This document shows, in pieces, positions 1-8,242 of a DNA stretch of 64,000 bases. Below the pieces are notes generated by a model. That model saw only the letters and a list, made by a program, of their open reading frames with translations. It made no database searches and was not told the DNA's origin. Every line of letters starts with the position of its first letter. The first letter of the stretch is position 1. Source of the DNA: an uncultured Acetobacteraceae bacterium (lineage in GTDB: Bacteria > Pseudomonadota > Alphaproteobacteria > Acetobacterales > Acetobacteraceae); NCBI GenBank assembly GCA_903918195.1, contig CAIXDS010000199.1:20968-84967 (forward strand), read 5' to 3'. The translations under genes were made by a program, and so were the position numbers.

Positions 1-131
1 GCATTGTGACACAATGGTCAAGGCCGCTGCTCCGGGTCAGCCGGGAGTTGGCGATGGCGACGCGATGGGTGTAACAGCCAAGGTATTCGAGCACTTTCTC
101 CGGCTCGCCATCAGTCCCCACAACTTTAGCT
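1..131 (-). pseudogene. IS91-family (Y2) transposase fragment, cut by window edge
   Basis: Reading the minus strand from about 131 to 1 gives an uninterrupted stretch containing GEPEKVLEYLGCYTHRV and then AIANSRL. This matches the conserved block of IS91/IS801-type Y2 transposases (usually GPExVLxYLxRYTHRVAIxNxRL). The frame runs off the left edge of the window. On its upstream side the frame stays open to about position 200 but no longer resembles the family, and no start codon or N-terminal zinc-finger region is visible. I read it as a decayed or 5'-truncated copy. An intact element whose remainder lies outside the window cannot be excluded. Confidence 0.65.
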
Positions 132-502
132 GGAACGAGGGCGCACGCAAGAGGACGGTGGTGAAGAACGATCGATGGAATATCCGGCAATGCAGCGTGT
201 TGCGGTGAGGCAGGTGGACGGTCTGGAATGTCTGCGGACGGTAGTTCGGCTCCTATTCCGGAAGCCATTGTTCAGGATGCCGGCAGCCAGCGGCTGCCTC
301 CCCCCGCCATCGATCAGCCCGGCAAGATGGCGACTGCACGGGTCCACCCGGCGGAGGCCCAGTGGACCTTGACCGGAAAGTAGGCAATTTGGAAACCGTC
401 GGGCGGCAGCGCGTCGAGATTGGATCATTTCTCCAGGTGGCAGTAGCCGATCTTGCGGCGCGCATGGTGGTTCCTCCCGGGGCGATCGTGCCATGATAGC
501 GC
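132..502. other. Stretch without a recognisable gene
   Basis: About 370 bases between the transposase remnant and the chaB-like gene. Several short open frames exist on both strands, but none has a recognisable motif, a convincing ribosome binding site or the codon pattern of the neighbours. It is probably degraded mobile-element or intergenic DNA. Confidence 0.4.
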
Positions 503-712
503 ATGCCCTGGGCCAGCATCGAGGACCTGCCGGAAACGCTGCGCGACCGCCTGCCCGTGCACGCGCAGGAAATCTTCCTCGCCGCCTTCAACGCGGCCTG
601 GCGGCAGCACGCGCGCGAGCCGGAGGTGGAAGCCACCGCGCACCGCATCGCCTGGGCGGCGGTGAAGCGACGCTACCGCAAATCCGGCGATGTCTGGGTG
701 CCGCGCACCTGA
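503..712 (+). CDS. chaB: ChaB family protein
   Basis: A 69-residue protein matching the ChaB family over its whole length. It starts with a DLPETLRDRLPVHAQEIF segment, continues with AFNAAWRQH, and ends with the hallmark TAHRIAWAAVKRRYRKSGD followed by a tryptophan. ChaB was named as a regulator of the cation antiporter ChaA in E. coli, but its biochemical role is unclear and many bacteria carry it without chaA, as seems to be the case here. The protein is small, soluble and highly charged. It stands alone, convergent with the minus-strand gene ending at 726. Family assignment is firm; function is not. Confidence 0.85.
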   Translation: MPWASIEDLPETLRDRLPVHAQEIFLAAFNAAWRQHAREPEVEATAHRIAWAAVKRRYRKSGDVWVPRT

Positions 713-725
713 TCAGCGCACCTGA

Positions 726-1718
726 TCAGTGGGGGCGCCAGTCCTGCAGGATGCGGATGTAGTTGGCGCGCTCATAGGCATCGGTGTCGCGCAGTTTCGC
801 CCGGCTCATGCGGCCCTTGATGTCGGCAAGGTTCGCATCCCGCGCGTCGAGCCACGCCGCCAGCCCATCGACCAGGGTGGCCATGTGCCGCACGCCGTGG
901 CGCAGCAGCGCCGAGGTGGTCATCACCGCGTCGGCGCCCACCAGCAGGTATTTCACCACCTCGTCCGCGCTCTCCACCCCCGTGCTGGCGGCGAGCGACC
1001 CGCGCAGTGTGCCCGCAAGCACGCCGAGCCACAGCAGCGGCAGGCGCAACTCGGCCGGCGTAGAGAGCGCCAGATCGCGCTGCACCCGCATCGTGGCGAG
1101 GTCGATATCGGGCTGGTAGAACCGGTTGAACAGCACAAAACCGTCGGCACCGGCATCATCCAGCGCGCGCACCATCGCACCGGGCGCGGTGAAGAACGGG
1201 CCGAGCTTCATCGCCACCGGGATGTGCACAACCTGTTTTACCGAGCGCAGCACATCGAGGTAATGCGCCTCGACGCGGGCGGCGGTCAGCGCCGGATCGA
1301 CCGGCACGAAATAGACGTTCAGTTCGATGGCGCTGGCACCGGCCTGCGCAAGGGCGGCGGCATAACCGACCCACCCGGCGGCGGAAACACCGTTCAGGCT
1401 GGCGATCACCGGAATGTCCACCGCTGCACGGGCGCGCCGGATGGTCTCCAGCACCAGATGCGGGCCGCCGGGCCTGGAAACCGGCGGCAGGAAGCTGGTG
1501 GCTTCGGCGATGCTCTCCGCCCCCGCCCACATGGTCGCCTCGTACTCGGCTTCCTCCTGCTCGATCTGCTCCTCGAACACCGACGGCAGCACCACCGCGC
1601 CGGCGCCGGCATCCTCCAGCGCGCGGATGTTGCCGAGATCGAGCGTGAGCGGCGAGGCGGAGGCAATCAGCGGATTGCGCAACCCCAGGCCCAGATAGGT
1701 CGTGCTCAGGTCGGGCAT
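726..1718 (-). CDS. Dihydroorotate dehydrogenase-like protein, NifJ-linked
   Basis: A 330-residue TIM-barrel flavoprotein starting MPDLSTTYLGLGLRNPLIAS, the typical opening of the dihydroorotate-dehydrogenase-like subfamily found next to nifJ. A conserved lysine strand (VAMKLGPFF) and the barrel segment GFVLFNRFYQPDID are present. In true class 1 enzymes a cysteine base sits in ELNxSCPN; here the segment reads ELNVYFVP, so the catalytic cysteine is missing and pyrimidine synthesis is unlikely. The start at 1718 was chosen because it fits the family and lies 7 bases after the nifJ stop. A longer frame begins inside nifJ but its extra residues are unrelated to the family. It probably serves the NifJ electron-transfer unit; the substrate is unknown. 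Confidence 0.85.
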   Translation of the reverse strand: MPDLSTTYLGLGLRNPLIASASPLTLDLGNIRALEDAGAGAVVLPSVFEEQIEQEEAEYEATMWAGAESIAEATSFLPPVSRPGGPHLVLETIRRARAAVDIPVIASLNGVSAAGWVGYAAALAQAGASAIELNVYFVPVDPALTAARVEAHYLDVLRSVKQVVHIPVAMKLGPFFTAPGAMVRALDDAGADGFVLFNRFYQPDIDLATMRVQRDLALSTPAELRLPLLWLGVLAGTLRGSLAASTGVESADEVVKYLLVGADAVMTTSALLRHGVRHMATLVDGLAAWLDARDANLADIKGRMSRAKLRDTDAYERANYIRILQDWRPH

Positions 1719-1725
1719 GATCGCC

Positions 1726-4700
1726 TCATGCGTGTTCGGCCGGGTGGAAACGGGTATGCGCCCAGCCCGCCATGTCTTCGTACAGGCGATATTTTTCGTC
1801 GATCGCCTGCTGGGCCGCGCGCAGCAACTTCTCGGCCTCATCCGGGCGGGATTGCACCAGGGCCTTGTAGCGCATTTCGTTATAGGCGTAGTCACGGAAC
1901 TTCAGGGTCGGCCGCGGGCTGTCCAGGCGGAACGGGTTGGCGCCGGCCGCACGCATGGCGGGGTTGTAGCGGAACAGCGGCCAGTAGCCGCAGGCCACCG
2001 CCAGATCCTGCTGGCGCAGCCCCTGCTGCATGTCGATGCCGTGCGCGATGCAGTGGCAGTACGACAGGATAAGCGACGGCCCCGGCCAGGCCTCGGCCTC
2101 GCGGAACGCCAGCAGCGTCTGCTGCGGGTTGGCGCCCATCGCCACCTGCGCCACGTACACGTTGCCGTAGGCGATCGACTGCAGGGCGAGATCCTTGCGC
2201 GCCACCCGCTTGCCGGCCGCGGCGAATTTCGCCACCGCCCCGAGCGGCGTCGCCTTGGAGGCCTGGCCGCCGGTGTTGGAATAAACTTCCGTGTCCAGCA
2301 CAAGAATATTCACATCGCGGGCGGTAGACAGCACGTGGTCCAGGCCGCCATAGCCGATATCGTAAGCCCAGCCATCGCCGCCGACGATCCACACGCTGCG
2401 GCGGACAAAATAATCCGCCACCGACAGCAATTGCCGCGCATCGGCATCGTCCAGCGCGCGCAGCCGGCGCACCAGCTCGGCCACCATGGCGCGCTGGGCG
2501 CGGATTTCCGACTCGCGGATCTGCGGCGCGTGCAGCACGGCGTTGACAAGGTCCGCGCCCAGCTGCGGCGCCAGATGCTGCGCCAGCCGCGTGGCCGTCT
2601 CCAGGTGCTTGTCGGCGGCCAGGCGAAAACCGAGGCCGAACTCGGCATTGTCCTCGAACAGCGAGTTGGACCAGGCTGGGCCGCGCCCCTCGCCGTTCGC
2701 CATCCAGGGCGTCACCGGCAGGTTGCCGCCATAGATGGAGCTGCAGCCGGTGGCATTGGCCACCAGCATGCGGTCGCCGAACAACTGGCTCAGCAACTTC
2801 AGGTACGGCGTTTCGCCGCAGCCGCCGCAGGCGCCGGAGAAAGCAAACAGCGGTTCCAGGAACTGCACGCCGCGCACTTCGGCGAAGTTCACCCGGGCGC
2901 GGTCGTTGACCGGCAGCGTGTCGAAGAAGGCGATGTTGTCGCGCTCAGGCTCCAGCAGCGGCAATTTGTCGCGCAGGTTGATCGCCTTGGTTTCCGGCAG
3001 CAGCAGGCTGTGCGCCGGGCAGGCTTCGATGCACAGGCCGCAACCGGTGCAATCCTCGATGTAAATCTGCAGGGTAAAACGCACATCGGGAAAGCCGCGC
3101 ACGTTGATCGGTGCGGAACGGAAGCTGTGCGGTGCGCCTTCCAGCCGGCTCTCGTCGTAGTATTTGGCGCGGATGACGCCGTGCGGGCAGACGAAGCTGC
3201 ACTGGCCGCACTGGATGCAGATGGAAGGCTCCCACACCGGCACGACATCGGCGATGTTGCGTTTTTCCCAGGCCGCCGTGCCGCTCGGAAACGTGCCGTC
3301 CACCGGCATCAGGCTGACCGGAATATCGTCGCCAAGCCCCTCCAGCATGGCGGCGGTCACGCGGCGAACGAAGTCGGGCGCGCTGTCCGGTACCAGCGGT
3401 TTGCGTTCCCAGCTACTGGTCGGAAACGCGGGCACGCGCAGCTCGTGCAGGCGCGCCAGCGTGTCGTCCACCGCCCGGAAGTTGCGGCGCACGACATCGG
3501 TCCCTTTGCGCGCATAGGTCTTTTCAATCGTCTTCTTGATCTGTTCGATCGCCGCATCCTTCGGCAGCACGCCGGAAAGAGCGAAGAAGCAGGTCTGCAG
3601 AATGGTATTGGTGCGGCCACGCAGCCCCACCTCCTGCGCCACAAGCGAGGCGTCAATAACGAACACGCGCAAACCAAGATCGATGATGCGATGCTGCATC
3701 GAACGCGGCAGGCGGTCCCACACCTCGTCCGGACCGTATGGGCTGTTCAGCAGGAAAATGGCGCCGGGGGCGGCCAGGCGCAGCACATCGGCGCGCTCGA
3801 CAAAGCTGAACTGGTGGCAGGCGACGAAGCTGGCGGCGCGGATCAGGTAGGGCATGCGGATCGGGTCCGGCCCGAAGCGCAGATGCGAAACGGTCTGCGC
3901 GCCCGATTTGTGGCTGTCGTAGACGAAGTAGCCCTGGGCATGCAGCCCGGCATCCTCGGCGATGATTTTCACGCTGTTCTTGTTGGCGCCCACGGTGCCG
4001 TCAGCGCCGAGGCCATAGAACACCGCCTCCACCAGCCCCGGCAGATGCAGCCGGAACGCCGCGTCGGGTTCAAGATGGGTGTGCGTCACGTCGTCGATGA
4101 TGCCAAGCGTGAAGCCGGTGCGCGGAGCCGGCTGCGCCAGCTCATCGAAAACGGCCTTGACCAGGGCGGGCGGGAAATCCTTCGAGGACAGGCCGTACCG
4201 TCCGCCGACCACGCGCGGCATCGCGGCGCGCGCGCCGGTCGCCACCGCCTGCGCCAGAACCGCGACCACATCTTCGTACAGCGGCTCGCCGGCCGCCCCC
4301 GGCTCCTTGGTCTGCTCCAGCACGGCGATGCGGCGCACCGATTCAGGCAGGGCGGCGAGGAAAGCTTCGGTGGAAAACGGGCGGAACAGATGCACCTGCA
4401 ACACGCCGACGCGCGCGCCCCGCGCGCGCAATTCCGCCGCCGTCGCGCGTGCGGTCTCGGCCCCCGAGCCCATCAGCACGATCACCCGCTCGGCATCGTC
4501 GGGTCCGTCGTACTCGAACAGGTGATAGTGCCGGCCGGTCAGTGCCGCGAGCCGGTCCATCGCCGCCTGCACATGCCCGGGCACGGCGGCATGAAAGGCA
4601 TTGGTGGTTTCGCGCGCCTGAAAAAACGTGTCGGGGTTGTGCGCGGTGCCGCGCACGAACGGCCGCTCGGGATCGAGCGCGCGGGCACGATGCGCGCGCA

Positions 4701-5304
4701 CCAGATCATCATCGACCATGGCGCGGATCTGCGCATCGTCGAGCAGGAAAAGCGTGTTCAGCTCGTGGCTGGTGCGGAAGCCGTCGAAGAAATGCAGAAA
4801 CGGCACCCTCGAAGCGAGCGTCGCCGCCTGCGCCACCAGCGCCAGATCATGCGCCTGCTGCACCGAACCGGACGACAGCAGCGCGAAGCCGGTGCCGCGC
4901 ACGGCCATAACGTCGGTGTGGTCGCCGAAGATCGACAGCGCCTGGGTGGCCAGCGCCCGCGCCGCGACATGGAACACGGTGGGCGTCAGCTCACCGGCGA
5001 TCTTGAACATGTTCGGCAGCATGAGCATGAGCCCCTGCGACGCCGTAAACGTCGTGGTCATGGCACCGGTCTGCAGCGCGCCATGCACCGCGCCGGCGGC
5101 GCCGCCCTCGCTCTGCATCTCCTGCACCGCGGGCACGCCGCCCCAGATATTGGTCAGCCCCTGGGCGGCCCACTCATCGACGAGTTCCGCCATGGTGGAA
5201 CTCGGCGTGATCGGGAAGATCGCGCACACCTCGGCGGTGCGGTAGGCGACATGCGCGACCGCGGTGTTGCCGTCCATGGTCGCCCGCCGGGCCGCCGCAC
5301 TCAT
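1726..5304 (-). CDS. nifJ: Pyruvate:ferredoxin (flavodoxin) oxidoreductase NifJ
   Basis: A 1192-residue single-chain enzyme, the usual length for NifJ. It oxidises pyruvate with CoA to acetyl-CoA and CO2, reducing ferredoxin or flavodoxin (or the reverse). The N-terminus carries TMDGNTAVAHVAY and FPITPSSTMAEL, typical of domain I. Around residues 694 and 751 are two ferredoxin motifs (CIQCGQCSFVCP and CTGCGLCIEACP). The thiamine diphosphate domain shows GACGGCGETPY, GDGWAYDIGYGG (about residue 974) and DTEVYSNTGGQ. The start at 5304 overlaps the upstream oxidoreductase stop by 4 bases (ATGA), so the two are translationally coupled. The DHOD-like gene follows after 7 bases. Expression is probably controlled by the FNR-type box at 6995–7008. 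Confidence 0.97.
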   Translation of the reverse strand: MSAAARRATMDGNTAVAHVAYRTAEVCAIFPITPSSTMAELVDEWAAQGLTNIWGGVPAVQEMQSEGGAAGAVHGALQTGAMTTTFTASQGLMLMLPNMFKIAGELTPTVFHVAARALATQALSIFGDHTDVMAVRGTGFALLSSGSVQQAHDLALVAQAATLASRVPFLHFFDGFRTSHELNTLFLLDDAQIRAMVDDDLVRAHRARALDPERPFVRGTAHNPDTFFQARETTNAFHAAVPGHVQAAMDRLAALTGRHYHLFEYDGPDDAERVIVLMGSGAETARATAAELRARGARVGVLQVHLFRPFSTEAFLAALPESVRRIAVLEQTKEPGAAGEPLYEDVVAVLAQAVATGARAAMPRVVGGRYGLSSKDFPPALVKAVFDELAQPAPRTGFTLGIIDDVTHTHLEPDAAFRLHLPGLVEAVFYGLGADGTVGANKNSVKIIAEDAGLHAQGYFVYDSHKSGAQTVSHLRFGPDPIRMPYLIRAASFVACHQFSFVERADVLRLAAPGAIFLLNSPYGPDEVWDRLPRSMQHRIIDLGLRVFVIDASLVAQEVGLRGRTNTILQTCFFALSGVLPKDAAIEQIKKTIEKTYARKGTDVVRRNFRAVDDTLARLHELRVPAFPTSSWERKPLVPDSAPDFVRRVTAAMLEGLGDDIPVSLMPVDGTFPSGTAAWEKRNIADVVPVWEPSICIQCGQCSFVCPHGVIRAKYYDESRLEGAPHSFRSAPINVRGFPDVRFTLQIYIEDCTGCGLCIEACPAHSLLLPETKAINLRDKLPLLEPERDNIAFFDTLPVNDRARVNFAEVRGVQFLEPLFAFSGACGGCGETPYLKLLSQLFGDRMLVANATGCSSIYGGNLPVTPWMANGEGRGPAWSNSLFEDNAEFGLGFRLAADKHLETATRLAQHLAPQLGADLVNAVLHAPQIRESEIRAQRAMVAELVRRLRALDDADARQLLSVADYFVRRSVWIVGGDGWAYDIGYGGLDHVLSTARDVNILVLDTEVYSNTGGQASKATPLGAVAKFAAAGKRVARKDLALQSIAYGNVYVAQVAMGANPQQTLLAFREAEAWPGPSLILSYCHCIAHGIDMQQGLRQQDLAVACGYWPLFRYNPAMRAAGANPFRLDSPRPTLKFRDYAYNEMRYKALVQSRPDEAEKLLRAAQQAIDEKYRLYEDMAGWAHTRFHPAEHA

Positions 5305-6935
5305 GGCGCCGCCTCCGCCTGCATTTCGATCGCATGGCACGGGCACTGCTCGTAGCAGGTCGCGCAGCCGGTGCAGCGGTCCGCCACCAGGCGATAGCCC
5401 CGGCCCGGGCCGAGCTCGACGATAGCGCCTTCGGGACAGGCGGCGAAGCAATTGTCGCATTCGAAGCAGCGTCCGCAGGACAGGCAGCGCTGCGCTTCCC
5501 GTCGCGCATCGTGTTCGGACAGCCCGGCGGTGACCTCGGCAAAGCCGGCCTCGCGGGCAGCGCCCAGCAGGCGCTTCTGCGGCGTCGGCTCGGCGTCGCT
5601 GAACACCGGCAGGTTCAGCATCTTCCAGGTCACCAGCTTCGGCTTGCCCGCCGGCACGTGCGGGATCCGGCGCAGCCAAGCGTCAATGTGTCGCGCGGCC
5701 AGCTTGCCGTGGCCGACCGCGACGGTAACGGTGCGCTCGCTCGGCACCATGTCGCCGCCGGCGAAGATGCCGGCCGCCCCGGTCATCATGTCGGGGCCAA
5801 CGATGACGCTGCCGTCCGATTTCACTTCCACCCCGGGCACGCGGCGGAGGAATCCGCTATCGGTCTCCTGGCCGAGGGCGAGCACCACCGCGTCGGCCGG
5901 CAATGTTTCGAACTCGCCGGTCGGCACCGGCCTTCCGTCCGGCGCGATCTCCATGCGCTCCACCGTGAGCGTGCTGCCGGAAAAATCCTTGATGGTGGTC
6001 AGCCAGCGGATTTTGACCCCTTCTTCGATCGCTTCGTCGGCTTCGAATTCATGCGCCGGCATGTGCGCGCGGTCGCGCCGGTAGACGATCACCGCCTCGT
6101 CGGCACCGAGGCGGCGGGCAGTGCGGGCGGCGTCCATGGCGGTGTTGCCGCCGCCATAGACCACCACGCGCCGTCCCAACAACGGCGGCGCGCCGCTGGC
6201 CACACCTTCCAGATAGCCCACCGCATCGAGCATGCGGGCCGCGTCACGCGCGGGGATATCGACATGCCTGGAAACATGCGCGCCAATCGCCACGAACACG
6301 GCGTCAAATTTTCCGGCGTCTTTCTCCGCGGCAAGGTCGGTGACGCGATGGTTCAGCACGATGCGCACGCCCATGCGCTCGATGCGCGCAATCTCGGCCA
6401 GCAGATCGGCCCGCGGCAGGCGGTAAGCGGGAATGCCGAAATGCATCATGCCGCCGGGCTTCGGCCCGGCCTCATGGATTTCCACCGTGTGGCCGAGACG
6501 GGTGAGATGATAGGCCGCCGACAGGCCGGAGGGTCCGGCGCCCACCACCAGCACGCGCTTGCCCGACGCGGCGCTGTCGATGCGCGGCACCCAGCCTTCC
6601 CGGACGGCCAGATCGCCGAGAAAGCGCTCGACGGCGTGGATGCTGACCGGGGCATCGAGTTCGCGGCGGTTACAGGCGCCTTCGCAGGGATGGTAGCAGA
6701 CGCGGCCGTGCACCGCGGGCAACGGGTTGTCCTGCATCAGCACATCCCACGCCTGGCGATGCTTGCCGGCCTGGGCGAGCGCGAGCCATGCCTGGATGTC
6801 CTCGCCGGCCGGGCAGGCATTGTTGCAGGGCGGCAGCAGGTCGAGCCATTGCGGATGGCTGGTGCGAACCGGCCCGGCGCCGCGTTCGACCGTCAGATCG
6901 ACCGCAGGCGTGATATCCGTGGGCTGCCTGGACAT
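5301..6935 (-). CDS. GltD-like NAD(P)/FAD oxidoreductase with C-terminal ferredoxin domain
   Basis: A 544-residue protein of the glutamate-synthase small-subunit/NfnB type. The N-terminal Fe-S binding helical domain shows PPCNNACPAGEDIQAWL and CYHPCEGACNRR. A first Rossmann motif follows (VLVVGAGPSGLSAAYHL, FAD) and then a second (VVVYGGGNTAMDAARTA, NAD(P)H). From residue 484 the C-terminus has a cysteine-rich ferredoxin module (CLSCGRCFECDNCFAACP) and at 521 CTGCATCYEQCP. The coupling to nifJ argues for NAD(P)H:ferredoxin electron exchange with NifJ rather than glutamate synthesis; no gltB-like large subunit is nearby. It is the first gene of the operon and follows the FNR-type box by about 60 bases. 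Confidence 0.88.
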   Translation of the reverse strand: MSRQPTDITPAVDLTVERGAGPVRTSHPQWLDLLPPCNNACPAGEDIQAWLALAQAGKHRQAWDVLMQDNPLPAVHGRVCYHPCEGACNRRELDAPVSIHAVERFLGDLAVREGWVPRIDSAASGKRVLVVGAGPSGLSAAYHLTRLGHTVEIHEAGPKPGGMMHFGIPAYRLPRADLLAEIARIERMGVRIVLNHRVTDLAAEKDAGKFDAVFVAIGAHVSRHVDIPARDAARMLDAVGYLEGVASGAPPLLGRRVVVYGGGNTAMDAARTARRLGADEAVIVYRRDRAHMPAHEFEADEAIEEGVKIRWLTTIKDFSGSTLTVERMEIAPDGRPVPTGEFETLPADAVVLALGQETDSGFLRRVPGVEVKSDGSVIVGPDMMTGAAGIFAGGDMVPSERTVTVAVGHGKLAARHIDAWLRRIPHVPAGKPKLVTWKMLNLPVFSDAEPTPQKRLLGAAREAGFAEVTAGLSEHDARREAQRCLSCGRCFECDNCFAACPEGAIVELGPGRGYRLVADRCTGCATCYEQCPCHAIEMQAEAAP

Positions 6936-6965
6936 GGCGGTCCCCCCAGGTCAGGTGTGGGCGGG

Positions 6966-6971
6966 ACCCTA
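6966..6971 (-). promoter_or_regulatory. Candidate -10 element of the nifJ operon
   Basis: On the minus strand the hexamer TAGGGT lies about 32 bases downstream of the centre of the FNR-type box. That places a transcription start near 6960, the -41.5 geometry of class II FNR/CRP activation. The hexamer is weak on its own; the support is its spacing. Confidence 0.35.
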
Positions 6972-6994
6972 GGAGCGGCGGGACCCCTGCCGCC

Positions 6995-7008
6995 TTGATG
7001 CATGTCAA
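6995..7008 (-). promoter_or_regulatory. FNR/FixK-type operator upstream of the nifJ operon
   Basis: TTGATGCATGTCAA on the plus strand is TTGAT-N4-GTCAA, one base from the perfect palindrome TTGAT-N4-ATCAA bound by FNR/FixK regulators. It lies 60 bases upstream of the start codon at 6935 and just beyond the end of the preceding stress-protein gene, where an activator site for the operon should be. The sequence match is direct; regulation is inferred. Confidence 0.65.
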
Positions 7009-7082
7009 GTGAGATAAGGCATCGAAAAGACGCGAGGGAATTGTCAATTCCCCGCGAATGCTGACGGAGAGAGAGGATTCTG

Positions 7083-7940
7083 TCAGTGCGCCATCAACAC
7101 CGGGATCGTCATTTCCGTCAGCAGGCTGCGCGTCACGCCGCCAAACACCATCTCACGTAGGCGTGAACGGCCATACATGCCGGTCACCAGCAGATCGGCG
7201 CCGATATCGGCGGCATAGGACAGCAGCGCGTCGCCCTCCGCAATATCGGTCGCCACCGTGTGCGCCGCCTCGGCGGTGATGCCGTGGCGGGCCAGGTGCA
7301 GCGCGATGTCGGCCGCTGGCACATCGCCGTCGCCGCCGATGCCGCGGCGCGGATTGATCGACAGCACCGTCACCTTGCGCGCGCATTGCAGGATCGGCAG
7401 CGCGTCGTTCAGCGCCCGCGCCGCCTCGGCGCTGGCGTTCCAGCCGACCAGCACGTTCTGCCCCACCACGGGAAACTCACCGGCATACGGCACCAGCAGC
7501 AGCGGACGCCCGCACGTCATCAGCGCGGAGGCCGGCAGCTCCGCCACCCGGCCGGCCACAGCGGCACGTGGTTCCGCCTGGCCGAACACGACAATGTCGG
7601 CATAGCGGCCCTGCAGCGCGACCGTCTCGCCGGTGCGGCCCTCGACCTGCCGCCATTCGCCCTGCAGCCCGTCACGGCGCAGCCGGTCGCGGAATGCCGC
7701 CTCCACGCGCTGCGCATCAGCAAGGGCTGCCTCGCGCAGGCCAGCGACGATGTCCTCGGCCCGCTGCAGATCGATGAACGCCGAGGGAAAGCCGTAAAAC
7801 ATGTCGGGCGGTGGCACGTCGATCACGAAAAGCCCGGTCAGGTGCGCGCCGTGACGCACGGCGAGGCCGGCAGCCACCTCCAGTTGGGCGGCACAGCGCG
7901 GCGTGGCGTCCAGGTGGACCAGAATGTCCTTCAGGGGCAT
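7083..7940 (-). CDS. Universal stress protein (tandem UspA type)
   Basis: A 285-residue universal stress protein. The N-terminus MPLKDILVHLDATPRCAAQL is a typical UspA start. The C-terminus carries the nucleotide-binding loop GMYGRSRLREMVFGGVTR followed by LLTEMTIPVLMAH. The length fits two fused Usp domains, the usual form in alphaproteobacteria. The start at 7940 matches the family; a longer in-frame extension would read into the hairpin repeat at 8043–8086. It is encoded directly upstream of the FNR-controlled nifJ operon on the same strand, and such proteins often respond to oxygen limitation or energy stress, but no FNR box was found in front of this gene. Confidence 0.92.
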   Translation of the reverse strand: MPLKDILVHLDATPRCAAQLEVAAGLAVRHGAHLTGLFVIDVPPPDMFYGFPSAFIDLQRAEDIVAGLREAALADAQRVEAAFRDRLRRDGLQGEWRQVEGRTGETVALQGRYADIVVFGQAEPRAAVAGRVAELPASALMTCGRPLLLVPYAGEFPVVGQNVLVGWNASAEAARALNDALPILQCARKVTVLSINPRRGIGGDGDVPAADIALHLARHGITAEAAHTVATDIAEGDALLSYAADIGADLLVTGMYGRSRLREMVFGGVTRSLLTEMTIPVLMAH

Positions 7941-8042
7941 GGGAGTTCCTCCGTCGGCTGGAGTCGGCGTCCGGTTTTCTTGCTCTTGCCGGACGGGATC
8001 GAAGCATAGAACGGCGGAGGGGCGGGTGCCACAAAAGCAAGG

Positions 8043-8096
8043 CCAGGGGCTCTGCCCCTGGACCCCGCTAAGGGCAGAGCCCTTAGAACCCATTCC
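8043..8096. repeat. Dispersed multi-hairpin repeat, copy 1
   Basis: Two adjacent perfect hairpins: CCAGGGGC-TCT-GCCCCTGG (8043–8061) and CTAAGGGC-AGA-GCCCTTAG (8068–8086), followed by the trailer AACCCATTCC. It sits between the stress-protein gene and the divergent FAD-protein gene. The same modules recur at five other places in the window. Confidence 0.85.
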
Positions 8097-8242
8097 AAAA
8101 CACGATTTTGATCGGTGGTTCATGCGCAATCCGCGGCAGGCTGGCGAGGTGCCCTGCCGGATGCCCGCAAAGAGTTCGGTTGACGACCGGAGCCCCGATC
8201 AGGGAGCCTGCACGCCCGGCCGCCCCACGCGCAGGAGACCGC

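Noticed and set aside
132..502. Possible second insertion-sequence gene on the minus strand
   Set aside because: Short frames there show no transposase motif and contain stops in every frame that could continue the IS91 relic.
726..1718. True dihydroorotate dehydrogenase (pyrD)
   Set aside because: The catalytic cysteine segment is missing and the gene sits in a nifJ operon.
1702..5355. A plus-strand open frame of more than 1200 codons opposite nifJ
   Set aside because: It is the antisense shadow of nifJ in high-GC DNA. It has no motif, is rich in Arg/His/Gln, and the nifJ reading has full domain support.
5301..6935. Glutamate synthase small subunit (gltD)
   Set aside because: The fold is that of GltD, but a C-terminal ferredoxin module, the coupling with nifJ and the lack of a large subunit argue against glutamate synthesis.
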